A stretch of 64,000 bases of DNA. Origin: Przewalskia tangutica. Taxonomy: Eukaryota; Streptophyta; Magnoliopsida; Solanales; Solanaceae. The stretch lies in NCBI GenBank assembly GCA_029844215.1, contig JAQGDG010000264.1:62001-126000 (forward strand), read 5' to 3'. The translations under genes and the position numbers were made by a program. Every line of letters starts with the position of its first letter. Position 1 is the stretch's first letter. Below are positions 12,391 to 24,060 of this stretch, piece by piece. The notes below the pieces were generated by a model. It searched no databases. It was not told where the DNA came from and saw nothing but the letters and a program-made list of their open reading frames with translations.

Positions 12391-14279
12391 CTATCTCAAC
12401 CTACCATCATACATAACATAAGCCTTACGCTTATCATACATAACATAAGCACTCACCGCATTATACAATAAATAAGCAAGTTAATAAATCCCCTAACTTC
12501 TTATTAGCCTTATTCATATACACTCATTTTAGTTTACTTAAGGCACTAGCATGTCTTTTATAAAAATCCGGGAATTTAACCCAAAGTACTACATACTTCC
12601 ACTCTTTTAAAAATGACTCTTTTTCATATAAAACTTCCAAGATACTATTAACCGTAGTATCAAGTCAAAATTACTTTTCAAGACAAGTCACAATACCTTT
12701 AGAAATAAAGTTAGGTTTCTAAATCAAGTGACTCATTTTCTTATAAAACCATAGGCAATTGATGCCTTAAAATCAAATTGCCTTTCATTAAATCAAGTCA
12801 TTTATATTTTCATAAAGCTAATATAACCAACTTCCCATAAAGTCGTGATATTCACTTTATACATTAGCCAAATACAATTTCCTATCCAAGGGACTTATAT
12901 GTTTAAAACGAAACAAGTATAACATACGTTAAAACTCTTCAAGTCCCTTAACTTTAATAAAACTTAAGACATCCTTAATACTTTCAAAGAAATGAGTTAA
13001 TCTCCTAACTCACCCGACTTGGCTATTCATAAAACTAGTAAAGGATATCAAGGTCTTCAGACGCTGGACATCGCATATATCGTGCAACTAGTCATGCTCA
13101 AAGATAGGAAAGTTCTACATACCTCTTCTGTCAAACCACTTGCCACGTACAATATCCCGCCCGTAGTATGTCAACCTATAATATCCACAATACGTCTATT
13201 AACGCCTTACTTCAAACGTAGAATATTATAAGTGTAAGGTCACTAAATTCTACGGAAAATTTGACAACACCTCCTTTGTTTCTACTTACTTTGCCACCTT
13301 TTTCAAGGCCGAATTCAATAACCAAACACGCCACATTTAAGGCCCAATCAATGCAATTAACAATAGGGGATTACACGCCTACTAGACGTGTAAAATTCTG
13401 CCCCACAAAAGATATCAAACTAATACAAACTACAAGTCCAATTCGGCCACATTGAGTACAATAACACCAATTCTTATCCAATTTCCATTTCAATCCAAGT
13501 TGTTAGCATAACATGATATCAAGTCGCAATCGATTATAACTACTATAATCTTCAAGTAAGTAACATGCGACGATTCTAATAAACGACCAAATTGTAATCC
13601 AACTTCACATGGCTTAAATGACATTTCGGATTTATGGCTACAATCAATCCATAATACTTATAAAACTTCAACACATAAACTTCATGCTAGCAACATGTAA
13701 AGCTAACAACAATATATATAATCTTGTAACACTTTTAAGAGACAAGATTATTACCTCAACGAATCTTAATCCAACTCCAACCAAGTCGCCCTTAGAAACT
13801 TAGAGCCTCTTCAAGACACTTCAATCCGCTACTTGAGACCCTTAGAACAATACCAACAACTTTCCTTCAAACTTCCAAACAAAACCTAGAAAAGCAACTA
13901 GGTTTTCACCTTGCGACTAATACGAAAACTATCTTTTTCCGGAATTTTTCTATTGAGATACACTTACAATACACTCATGAACCTTGGTTTAAAGTGTGGA
14001 GCTAAATGGACAACAAACAAATTTTTTTGTGTTGGGACTTAGCCAAACCCGAGAGCCCCTCAAATGTGTTCTTGAAATTCTTGAAATTTTTTCTAAGTGT
14101 TGGAGTTAGTCTTGCTACTAGTAGTATTATATAGTAACATAGAGGGTCAAGATGTATACAAATGGGTGGCTTGGATGAGGTCTTATTAAATATCAAGACT
14201 AGTGGTCCCATTGACCAAGTCAACATTGTCAAGCTCTTCAAGTTGCAAGACTTAGTCATCCTACAAAGGTCAAATGACC

Positions 14280-14284
14280 CTTTA
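14280..14284. repeat. Left target-site duplication of C
   Basis: CTTTA directly before the TGTTA terminus of C; it matches 23720-23724. Confidence 0.85.
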
Positions 14285-14598
14285 TGTTATACCCCGTAGT
14301 TGCAGGGTATGTATGTGAGGACGCACGCATTTGCAGTACTGAAAAATTTTGAAAAGAAAGAAAGATGTGAGTTTTCACTAAAAGTTTCCTGTTATTTGTG
14401 AAGAAAAAGGTTCGTTAATGGGAATTGGATTCCCAGATTTGGTATTTGGACTTCATAGATTATATTAGAATTTTGAGATTTTATTTTCTAAATGGTCACT
14501 GGGCCCACGGAGAAATTTACTGCTTTGTAGGCCCACTTTGTTTTCGAGATTTTGGCCATTGTGGATATTTTTTCAAAGACGCTGAGGGCCAATAGGAG

Positions 14599-14614
14599 GG
14601 TGACACGTGTCACC
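14599..14614 (+). promoter_or_regulatory. 16-bp palindrome with G-box core
   Basis: GGTGACACGTGTCACC, a perfect palindrome containing CACGTG, in U3 about 400 bp before the TATA box. Such cores are bound by plant bZIP and bHLH factors. Degenerate forms occur in the U3 of the other LTRs. Confidence 0.55.
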
Positions 14615-14998
14615 CCGCCAGTGGCTCGCCGGTTACATTTGGGCACAAGCCGACTGTAGTCGTTTCCGACTAAACGCTTCCACTTTCGTAGGAAAATTCG
14701 CTATGTCCTTTTTAATTTTTGGATTTTTTCCGAGAGACGAACATTTTGGACCAACGGAGGGTGACGTGTCACCCTCACATCGAGGCTTCGGGCGTCGTGG
14801 ACGATTCGTTCACGATGGGATTGTTTTGTGGCTCACGTTTGGCCCTATTGGTTCCTTGTTTTGTGCCTTGTTTTGGCCTTGTTTTGCTTGTCTTGTGCCA
14901 TGTTTTGTGGAGTAGGGGTTAGGGTGCACTTGGCGATCAAGGCCTTACACTTGCCTCACACGGCTCGATCTTGGCCATTGGTTGGCATTCGGGTTTGC

Positions 14999-15006
14999 TA
15001 TAAATA
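14999..15006 (+). promoter_or_regulatory. TATA box of C 5' LTR
   Basis: TATAAATA plus CCCC, followed by GACTTCATTCATCCAC. Confidence 0.7.
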
Positions 15007-16643
15007 CCCCTTTGTGAAGACTTCATTCATCCACAAATGTTTCCAAGTCTTGAATCCTCCTCCCTCTGACTCTCGTCCAAGAGCTCCTCTCCTCGAAAGT
15101 GGCCTTCGCCAGAGGTCTCCTCCCTCGAGGTCTAGCCATGGGTACCCCTAGCCTAGTTGTTTTCAGATAATACCCCCTGTTGTGGTATAGAAATACTCCC
15201 TAGTATTGTTATAATGCCCAAAATACCTTAGCCTTGTACCTTGTAGTATTCCAAAGATACCTCTTTACGTAGAGTCCTAAATACTACCTTTGTCCTTTTA
15301 GTCTCAAACCAAACCCTAAGGAAATCTTCATAGTTGGTCAAGTATTTGAGCAGGTTGGTTAGAACTTCTGGGTTGTTTGGAGTGGTTTGAGCGCACGGAG
15401 CGAGCTAAACCTTGCTCAGATCGACATTATTACTTGGATAATTTTGGGCTTACCGAGGTAATTATCTTGTCTCTATTGTAATTGGAAATTACATGTTTGT
15501 TAGCATATATAGTCAAGTATACTATATATAGAACTACTTAGTATTCGCAATGTCTTTTGACTTAAGCCCAAGAATAAAGAATCGAATCGAATCAGTATTT
15601 ACATAGGATCAGACAGCAGACTTGTGTAGAATTGTACACGTCCGTTAGACGTAAACCCCGGTTGGCTTGGTAGCCTACTTAGAGAGGAGATTTACGCTAT
15701 GTGGGAGGTCACGAATTTTCTATAGAAAGATAGAAACTTGTGTTTTGGGGTTAATAGACGTTGTGACCTTTATAGGTGAAAGTACTAGAGTAGCGTATTC
15801 TACTCGAGGAGTGGAAAGGGCTAAGGTTGTAGTACTTGGAGCATTTTGCTTATTGTCGATAAATCGTCGAGGTATGTGAACCTCTTCCTATCTTTTCTAG
15901 CATGATTGTTGTGGAACTATGTAGTACGGTGACGCATACGTGCTAAGTGATTTGGTTGGTTTAAAACATGTGGTGTTATAATAGCTTTACGGGAAGTTAG
16001 TTATAACGACCTTATGTAAGTGAAAATGGTTTCTTGATGTTAGAAGTTAAGAGACTTGATCTTATAAGATAAGAGACTTAACTTATTTGTTTTAATGTGG
16101 ATGTTTGTGTGAAACCTCATTCGTGAGTAATGAGTACTTGGTTTTAAAGGGATAATGTTTTACTCGATTTCGAATCGAATGTGTATCGGCTGCACCACCG
16201 CAGCGTTAATAAAAGGAAATGTATTGAATAATGATGTTGTATTAAAACCAAGAGAAACCTCCATCCGCATAAGCTAAGATAAGACAAAATGATATTACAT
16301 TTTCTAGATCATGGTCACGTAATAAGATCGTTATAAACAAGAATAAACTACTCACATATATGACATATGTTACTAAATTGTTCTAAAAAGGAATCAAGTG
16401 ATTAAGTTTGGGAACTATGAAACCATTTGAAAACGAGAAGCTTGAGTAATCAAACTAGGCAAACCGAACTTAGGAAAAGAATGGTTACTTGGTTTTGAAA
16501 AGGAAGGTGGGTTGGTCATTCTAATACTACGGTATCGGGTGACTCTTATAAAAGAAATGGATCTCTTTTAAAAGAACTTAACGATGTAGTACTTTGGGGT
16601 TAAAACCCTGACTTTGGCATAAAATGAAAGTACTTTGAGTTGT

Positions 16644-16715
16644 GTGAAACTTGCCTATGCTTGTTGTTGTGAAACTTGCCTATGCTTGTTGTTGTGAAAC
16701 TTGCCTATGCTTGTG
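16644..16715 (+). repeat. 25-bp tandem repeat, three units
   Basis: Unit GTGAAACTTGCCTATGCTTG plus TTGTT, at 16644, 16669 and 16694. Also three units in the C 3' LTR. Confidence 0.9.
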
Positions 16716-16854
16716 ATGATAGCCTTTATTGTACAAGCGCGCTTCGTGTTACCGCTCTCGATGGAGGTCGGTTGATCGTTGAGAACTTACTTGGACGCGC
16801 TACAGTGACGGAGAAATTCCACGCACGCTCCTCGTTAATAGTATTATTGTTGTT

Positions 16855-17300
16855 AATCGCTGGACATACCGACACGATGCGTAGGCGGGTATGCTTCCAT
16901 TTTGGTTAAGGTCTTGTGGTTAATCGCTTTGGATATATCGACACGACGCGTAGCGCACGGGCATGTTTCCATTTCGATTAACGCCAGTGATTTCTTTTTG
17001 GACATATCGACACGATGCGTAGCGCGCGGGTATGCGCCCATTTGGAAAGTTGTCTTATTGTTTCTTCGACATACCGACACGATGCGTAGCGCACGCATGC
17101 GCCATTTGGAAAGTTGTCTTATTGTTTCCTCGACATACCGACACGACGCGTAGCGCACGTATGCTTCCATTTGGATTGCCGTCTTGTTGTTGAGGTCACA
17201 TGGACATGTCTACACCGGCGCATTCCGGCATGTGGCCACGACATTGGTATTGTTGTTGCATCATGGACATGTCTACACCGACGCAAGATTCCGGCACGCG
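16855..17300 (+). repeat. LTR minisatellites, 60-75 bp units
   Basis: About five units built on GACATACCGACACGATGCGT and CCATTTGGAAAGTTGTC, followed by two units built on CATGGACATGTCTACACCG. Unit-to-unit changes are concentrated at CG-rich steps. ORFs crossing it are repeat translations. Confidence 0.8.
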
Positions 17301-17860
17301 CCATAATGCGAACTCGATTGATGTTGTGGGCGTGAGACCCATAGTTATATCGAGTGATGATCGTTATGTCATGAATCAGAGTTTGGTTATCATACATGTC
17401 TCCCGCTTTATATAGACTAGTATGATTTCATTTACGATTGCATGCTTCACATACTTGGTACCGTTGCATCGACTCCTTCGGGCCGCTCACGCCGCAGTAG
17501 AGGTACATCGGCCGTGGTTCCTCGCCATAGGATCACGTCAACAGATTCAAGCCCGCTTTCTCCGAGGCTTATCTTTTGCAGTGTTCTCGAGTTGTAGGTT
17601 CTTGTACATTCGTGGTATGGCGGGCCCCGTCCCGCCATAGTCATCAGATATCTTGCAGGTCCGTAGTACCGCAGGCGTGGTTGTAAAAGGATTAAACTGC
17701 TCGTGTTTTATGTATATACCAAGGCAACTGCTTTGGTTGGCCTGCTTATTCATTTATCTCTTGTTAAATGACTTGTTTTGTGTTCCGCTGATTTTCTCCG
17801 ATGATGTATCACCAGGGTGCCTGTGGTAAGGCACCAAGAACGCCCCGAACGGTCGTTACA

Positions 17861-18058
17861 AAAGTGGTATCGAGCGCTTAATCCTGAAAGTGTCTACGCA
17901 TCGTGTCTAGTAGAGTCTTGATTATCGGTGTCAGGCACCACATCTATAATCGTGAGGCTATAGGACATTTAGGATTGGTTTCATTCTTCTCATTCCGAGA
18001 TCGTGCCTGAGTCGTGTTGAAGTTGTACCCTCCGACGACGATCTCGCTTTTACCGCTT
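17861..18058 (+). promoter_or_regulatory. C leader: PBS and hairpin
   Basis: The PBS at 17865 reads TGGTATCGAGCG (initiator-Met site with CAG reduced to CG). The hairpin at 17920-17951 keeps the arm GATTATCGGTGTC, but its loop region reads AGGCAC instead of TTGTGCAC, so the loop palindrome is lost in this copy. Confidence 0.7.
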
Positions 18059-19264
18059 ATGCCTCCGCGCAAGGCAACCAGAGCCCGAAGGGCAAGGCAC
18101 CGAGGAGTCATTAGTGAGATACGTAGGAGTTCGAGGGCGCAGCCCTGGCCAAGACTGAGGTCAGGCTCCGACGGCGGGTTTTGCGACGCCGCCACCAAAC
18201 AGAGGTTAGAGTCGCAGAATGGCCGCTGAGACCGCAGCACCGAGCCTCCACCCCACACCGGGCGCAGGAGATGGGTTACGCGAGATGGCCCGCTTATTGG
18301 CCGTGGTCAGGCGATACGGCAGGACAGCCGACGCAGTAGCCGGCCCAGAGAGCACCAGCGTTCACCCCGAGCGTATAGTTCGAGGCTACTGACTTTCCGA
18401 GTCAGAGCCCGCCGTAGTTTTACGGGTCGAGGCTCGAGGATGATCCGCAGGAGTTCATCCGGCAGCTACAATGATCACGCGGTGATCAAGGCTTCGAGAC
18501 CGAGTCTGGACCTTTGTTCGCGATCGGCCGCGTGATACCGCAGCCGATTGGTTTGATCTACGAGCTTTCCCGGGAGAGCACGCACCTCCAGCAGATGGGA
18601 TGAGTTTTCGGGCTTTCTCACGCACTTCTTGCCTCCGCAGATGAGGAGGGCACGCCGACGATTTTTGTTATCGAGACAGAGGCGCGACCGTCAGTGAGTA
18701 CAATGTCGAAGTTCGATTCTTTGGCTCGACATGTCCCTCGCGCTTAGTGCAGATATGGAGGATAGGTGCATCGCCACGCCACCGCTTGATGATTATATGG
18801 CCGAATCTTGTGCGGTGTTTCTCTTCACCGCACGACATTGCCCGCACGCAGCTCATGCACCAGATGCGAGGCACGGAGGGTCGACGGAATGACTGGATCG
18901 CCAGAAGAGGCCGTGACTACAGGTCCTTGGTGGCTTTCGAGGCGGACCGCCAGAAGAAGCTAGTTATATACCCCCACCAAGATGCAGTGGTCCTCCACCG
19001 CCTTCGTGATGCAGTCGTGGCTCCAGGGTTCAGATTTTCGGAGAAGCGGGTGTTAACCACCAAGCCACCCCTACCTCGTTGCGGACTATCAGGTAGACTC
19101 CATTTTGGAGAGTGTCGTGCTAGATTGGGAGTTTGTTTTGCATATGCGGCAGGCCATTTTGCGAGGAACGCCCTACCAAGGAAGCGCGGATGTTACGATC
19201 ACCTTCGTGATCCGTGGTCGGTTTATCACCTTCTACTATGCACTGCGCAGGCGTGCCTATGATT
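18059..19264 (+). pseudogene. Gag of C (frame-broken)
   Basis: Start ATG at 18059, opening MPPRKATRARR. The order is as in E: basic N-terminus, capsid (about 18440-18960, with a PPQ-type segment near 18635 and an EADRQKK run near 18940), then one CCHC pair near 19080-19190 (reading CGLSG, HFGEC, then AGHFAR). It ends at the TGATTAG near 19262. Roughly 400 codons would be expected; at least four frameshifts break it. This is the only protein encoded by C and would build the particle. Frameshifts lie at CNG-rich positions and may be sequencing errors. Confidence 0.75.
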
Positions 19265-20018
19265 AGAGTGGAGCGTAGCTTCGTATATCCTTAACCTCTA
19301 GAGTTTTGGTATGCTTGTTATGATGATCTCATTATTGTGTGCTATGTACGGATAGCATTGTGATATGTGTGAGTTAGAATGCATGGTTAGTTGGAAGGAT
19401 ACGATGAGGCATGGTAAGTGTGAACCTTAGACTATTTCACGATCGAGACCTTAGAGGTAAGGTCGTCTTGAGTAAAAGATTCGCTTTATGTTTGACCTTT
19501 ATAAGGGTGAGTAGTATACGGGATTTATTTGTGTGATAAGTCCGTGGGTAGTGTGAAATGGTAGTGGTAGCTTTCATGATGGGAATTAGTAAGATTGTTC
19601 CGGATCGGGGAACAAGAGTTTGGCACGGTTGGGGGTCGGGTTTAGGACCATTTGCGTGTCAACCCAGAACCCGGTTTGGGGTGGGGTCAGTTCGTGGTCC
19701 CGCCAGGTGGTAGGGTCACGAGGATGCTAGGCCCAAGTTTGTATGATCATCGATGAGTTCGTGGACGCGTTCGACTGTAGCGGTTCGTAAAGGCCGGAAT
19801 GGCCTTAAGGAAGTTTGAGGTTAGTAAGATGACCAAGTTGGAGGTAGTGACTCGAGATTTTCGAACTAAGTAATGACGGAAGTATGGTACGCATTAGAAG
19901 AGTTCAAGTGTTCGGAAGGGCACGACGAGTAAGGAAGGAAGATAACGTGTGTTATTTCGCGCTGCCGCGGCGTTGGCAATTTGTTAGAAGAGCTTCATCG
20001 ATATCCGTCTTGAGAAGG
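19265..20018 (+). other. Conserved noncoding block of C
   Basis: About 750 bp without a sustained frame. It aligns with the block after gag in T (42092-42629 and its copies) through landmarks ACCTCTAGAG, GATAGCATTGTG, CATGGTTAGTT, GAGACCTTAGAGG, CTTGAGTAAAAGAT, GATAAGTCC and AGTGTGAAATG, and with D. Noncoding sequence shared by three separate gag-only families suggests a cis function. Confidence 0.7.
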
Positions 20019-20053
20019 AACATTCGGGACGAATGTTTCTAAGGAGGGGAGAA
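20019..20053 (+). other. Pre-PPT hairpin and polypurine tract of C
   Basis: AACATTCG, loop GGA, CGAATGTT (20019-20037), then the tract AAGGAGGGGAGAA (20041-20053) touching the LTR. The tract primes plus-strand DNA synthesis. Confidence 0.85.
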
Positions 20054-20379
20054 TGTTATACCCCGTAGTTGCAGGGTATGTATGTGAGGACGTACGTACG
20101 AGAGTACGGCAGAAAATTTTGAAAAGAAAGAAAGATGTGAGTTTTCGACGGAAAAGTTTCCGGTTATTTGTGAAGAAAAAGGTTCGTTAATGGGAATTGG
20201 ATTCCCAGATTTGGTATTTGGACTTCATAGATTATATTAGAATTTTGAGATTTTATTTTCGGAAATGGTCACGTGGGGCCCACGGGAGAAATTTACGGTT
20301 TTGTGGGGCCCACTTTGTTTTCGAGATTTTGGCCATTGTGGATATTTTTTCGAAAGACGTTTTTGAGGGCCAATAGGAG

Positions 20380-20395
20380 GGTGACACGTGTCACC
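20380..20395 (+). promoter_or_regulatory. 16-bp palindrome with G-box core, 3' LTR
   Basis: GGTGACACGTGTCACC, identical to 14599-14614. A second form GGTGACATGTGTCACC lies at 20559-20574. Confidence 0.55.
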
Positions 20396-20807
20396 CCCGC
20401 CTAGGTGGCTTGGCCGAAGTTACATTTGGGCACAAGTGCCGACTAGAGTCGTTTTCCGACGAAACGTTTCCACAGCTTTCGTAGGGAAAATTCCGGCTAT
20501 GTCCTTTTTAATTTTTGCGGATTTTTCCGAGAGACGAAACATTTTGGACCAACGGGAGGGTGACATGTGTCACCCTCACATCGAGGCTCGTGGCGCCCGT
20601 GGGCGATTCGTTCACGTATGGGATTGTTTTGTGGCTCACGCTGGCCCTATTGGTTCCGTGTTTTGTGCCTTGTTTTGGCCGTGTTTTGGGGCGTGTCTTG
20701 TGCCATGTTTTGTGGAGTAGGGGTTAGGGTACACTTGGCTTGATCAAGGCCTTACACGTGCCTTGCACATGGCTTGATCTTCGCCATTGGTTGGCATTTG
20801 GGTTTGC

Positions 20808-20815
20808 TATAAATA
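20808..20815 (+). promoter_or_regulatory. TATA box of C 3' LTR
   Basis: TATAAATA plus CCCCC, same setting as 14999-15006. Confidence 0.7.
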
Positions 20816-22485
20816 CCCCCTTTGTGAAGACTTCATTCATCCACAAATGTTTCCAAGTCTTGAATCCTCCTCCTCCTCTTGTTGACTCGTCCAAGAGCTC
20901 CTCTCCCTCGAAAGTGGCCTTTGCCGCAGGTCTCCTCCCCTCGTGAGGTCTACCGTGGGTACCCCTAGCCTAGTTGTTTTCAGATAATACCCTTGTTGTG
21001 GTATAGAAATACTCCCTAGTATTGTTATAATGCCCAAAATACCTTAGCCTTGTACCTTGTAGTATTCCAAAGATACCTCTTTACGTAGAGTCAGGAAATA
21101 CTACCTTTTGTCCTTTTAGTCTCAAACCGAAACCCTAAGGAAATCTTCATAGTTGGTTGAAGTATTTGAGTAGAAGTTGGTTAGAACTTCTAAGGGTTGT
21201 TTGGAGTGGTTTGGAGCGCACTGAGCGAGCTAAACCTTGCTCAGATCGACATTATTACTTGGATAATTTTGGGCTTAATGAGGTAATTATCTTGTCCTCT
21301 ATTGTAATTGGAAATTACATGTTTGTTAGCATATATAGTTGAAGTATACTATATATGAACTACTTAGTATTCGCAATGTCTTTTGACTTAAGCTGAAGAA
21401 TAAAGAACCGAATCGAATCAGTATTTACATAGACTGTATCAGCAGAGACTTGTGTAGAATTGTACACGTCAGGTTAGACGTGTAAACCCCACTGGTTGGC
21501 TTAGTAGCCGCCTCGTTAGAGAGAGGAGATTTACGCTGCCATGGGAGGTCTTGACGAATTTTCTATAGAAAGATAGAAACTTGTGTTTTGGGGTTAATAG
21601 ACGCCAGACCTTTATAGGTGAAAGTACTAGGAGTAGCGTATTCTACTCGGAGTGGAAAGTGGCTAGCGAGGTTGTAGTACTTGGAGCATTTTGCTTATTG
21701 TCGATAAATCGTCGCGAGGTATGTGAACCTCTTCCTATCTTTTCTAGCATGATTGTTGTGAACTATGTAGTACGGTGACGCATACGTGCTAAGTGATTTG
21801 GTTGGTTTAAAACATAGGGTGTTATAATAGCTTTATGGGAAGTTAGTTATAACGACCTTATGTAAATGAAAATGGTTTATGATGTTAGAAGTTAAGAGAC
21901 TTGATCTTATAAGATAAGAGACTTAACTTATTTGTTTTAATGTGGATGTTTGTGTGAAACCTCATTCGCGAGTAATGAGTACTTGGTTTTTAAAGGGATA
22001 ATGTTTTACCGATTTCGAATCGTAATGTGTATCGACAGACCAATCGCTGCGTTAATAAAAGGAAAATGTATTGAATAATGATGTTGTATTAAAACCAAGA
22101 GAAACCTCCATCCGCATGTAAGCTAAGATAAGACAAAATGATATTACATTTTCTAGATCATGGTCACGTAATAAGATCGTTATAAACAAGAATAAACTAC
22201 TCACATATATGACATATGTTACTAAATTGTTCTAAAAAGGAATCAAGTGATTAAGTTTGGGAACTATGAAACCATTTGAAAATGAGAAGCTTGAGTAATG
22301 AAACTAGGCAACCGAACTTAGGAAAGAATGTGGTTACTTGGTTTTGAAAAGGAAGGTGGGTCATTCTAATACTACGTATCGGGTGACTCTTATAAAAGAA
22401 ATGGATCTCTTTTAAAGAACTTAACGTATGTAGTACTTTGGGGTTAAAACCCGGACTTTGGCATAAAATGAAAGTACTTTGAGTT

Positions 22486-22557
22486 GTGAAACTTGCCTAT
22501 GCTTGTTGTTGTGAAACTTGCCTATGCTTGTTGTTGTGAAACTTGCCTATGCTTGTG
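22486..22557 (+). repeat. 25-bp tandem repeat, three units
   Basis: Same unit as 16644-16715, at 22486, 22511 and 22536. Confidence 0.9.
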
Positions 22558-22689
22558 ATGATAGCCTTTATTGTACAAGCGCCATGCTTCGTGTTACCGC
22601 TCTCTCGATGTAGGGTCGGTTGGTAGTTGAGAACTTACTTGGACGTGTCGCGGTGACGAGAAATTCCACCGCACGCTCGTTAATAGTAT

Positions 22690-23160
22690 TATTGTTGTTA
22701 ATCGCTTTGGACATACCGACACGATCGTAGCGCACGTATGCTTCATTTTAGTTAAGGTCTTGTGGTTAATCGCTTTGGATATATCGACACGACGCGTAGC
22801 GCATCGCATGTTTCCATTTCGATTAACGCCAGGATTTCTTTTGGACATATCGACACGACGCGTAGCGCACGTATCGTCCATTTGGAAAGTTGTCTTATTG
22901 TTTCCTTGGACATATTGACACGATGCGTAGCGCACGTATCGCGCCATTTGGAAAGTTGTCTTATTGTTTCCCTTTGGACATACCGACACGATCGTAGCGC
23001 ACGTATGCTTCCATTTGGATTGCCGTTTGTTGTTGAGGTCACATGGACATGTCTACACCGGCAGAATTCCGGGGGCATGTGGCCATGGGACATTGGTATT
23101 GTTGTTGCATCATGGACATGTCTACACCGATGCAGTATTCCGGGGGCATACGGCCATAAT
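22690..23160 (+). repeat. LTR minisatellites of C 3' LTR
   Basis: About five GACATACCGACACG units followed by two CATGGACATGTCTACACCG units. The apparent ORFs of 131-166 codons on both strands are repeat translations. Confidence 0.8.
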
Positions 23161-23719
23161 GCGAACCTGATTGATGTTGTGGGCGTGAGACCCATAGTTA
23201 TATCGAGTGATGATCGCTTTATGTTGTGAATCGTAGTTTGGTTATCATACATGTCTCCTGCTTTATATAGACTAGTATGATTTCATTCTGATGTATCTGA
23301 TTCACATACTTGGTTGGTATCGACCTCCTTCGGGCCGTGTTCATGCCGCAGTAGAGGTACATCGGTCGTGGTTCCTCGCTCATAGGATCACGCCAACAGC
23401 ATTGAAGCTCCGTTTCTCGAGGCTTATCTTTGCAGTGTTCTCGAGTTGTAGGTTCTTGTACATTCGTGGTATGGCGGCCCCGCGTCATAGTCATTAGATA
23501 TCTTGCAGGTCCAGTAATCTGTTGTGGCGGGGTTGTAAAAGGATTAAACTGCTCGTGTTTTATGTATATATCAAGGCAATCGCTTTGGTTGGCCTGTTTA
23601 TTCATTTATCTCTTGTTAAATGACTCTTGTTTTGTGTTCCGCTGATTTTCTCTGATGTATGTATCACTAGGGTGCCCAGGGTAAGGCACCAGTAACGGGC
23701 CCCGGAACGGGTCGTTACA

Positions 23720-23724
23720 CTTTA
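23720..23724. repeat. Right target-site duplication of C
   Basis: CTTTA directly after the terminal TTACA of C. Confidence 0.85.
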
Positions 23725-23907
23725 GTCCTTGCCTAATTTCGTCCAAGGCACCATAAGGGGTGGTGACACGTATCGCCCTCCCATTCGTCACAATATTCGT
23801 TTTCCGACAATTTCATAATTCCGATAAATTTTTACAAGTCTCAATCTTAACATTAGGAATTCTCACGTACGTTCTTAAAACATGACCTGTAAATACGGGG
23901 TGTAACA
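23725..23907 (-). repeat. 3' LTR of E, U3 terminal part
   Basis: Continues the LTR broken at 14284 and ends at the minus-strand start TGTTACACCCCGTATTTAC. It contains GGTGACACGTATCGCCC, the E form of the U3 palindrome, at about 23761. Confidence 0.85.
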
Positions 23908-23942
23908 TTCTTCCCCCCTTAGAGACATTCGTCCCCGAATGT
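23908..23942 (-). other. Polypurine tract and hairpin of E
   Basis: Minus-strand AAGGGGGGAAGAA (23908-23920) next to the LTR, preceded on that strand by the ACATTCG/CGAATGT stem (4-nt loop) at 23925-23942. Confidence 0.85.
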
Positions 23943-24060
23943 TCTTTCGGAGTCAACTTATAATTAGCGACATAGTTTCCTTTCACAACCCCGACATACC
24001 AATAATGCCACACATGTTCACATAATAGCATTTAAGCAAAATAAATACTTCAATTAAAAC

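Larger units (their letters stand above)
11501..14284 (-). repeat. 3' LTR of E, U5-side part
   Basis: Begins TGTCACGACC at 11501 (U5 end on the minus strand). It carries the stem-loop at 11733-11748, the minisatellite slot at 12080-12390 and a long AT-rich middle with no ORF of interest. It breaks at 14284 where C is inserted and resumes at 23725. Confidence 0.8.
14285..17860 (+). repeat. 5' LTR of C (3576 bp)
   Basis: Starts TGTTATACCCCGTAGTTGC and ends GGTCGTTACA. U3 holds a palindromic G-box-type site and, about 160 bp on, a second degenerate copy near 14760. The TATA box is at 14999-15006 and two sets of tandem repeats follow at 16644-17300. It differs from the 3' LTR by numerous small indels, most at CNG or G/C-run positions. 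Confidence 0.9.
14285..23719 (+). mobile_element. C: complete non-autonomous gag-only LTR element
   Basis: Both LTRs (14285-17860 and 20054-23719), a PBS, gag, a noncoding block, a polypurine tract and a 5-bp duplication CTTTA are present. The internal region is only 2193 bp and contains no PR, RT, RNase H or IN motif. This matches the plant TR-GAG class (LTR elements coding for gag alone). Mobility would need pol from a relative such as E or F. It is inserted 183 bp from the TG end of the E 3' LTR. Confidence 0.9.
20054..23719 (+). repeat. 3' LTR of C (3666 bp)
   Basis: Starts TGTTATACCCCGTAGTTGC and ends GGTCGTTACA at 23719. It carries the palindrome (20380-20395), a second degenerate copy (20559-20574), TATA (20808-20815), the 25-bp repeats (22486-22557) and minisatellites (22690-23160). 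It is nearly collinear with the 5' LTR, which suggests a fairly recent insertion; age cannot be read until the indel errors are resolved. Confidence 0.9.

Noticed and set aside
22594..23252. ORFs of 128-166 codons with repetitive Cys/His-rich proteins
   Set aside because: They are translations of LTR minisatellites on both strands; the repetitiveness comes from the DNA units.
10177..23907. G and E as a second tandem pair sharing the LTR at 11501
   Set aside because: The LTR end at 11501 joins G gag directly with no PBS or leader, so E inserted into G; a shared-LTR pair would have a PBS there.
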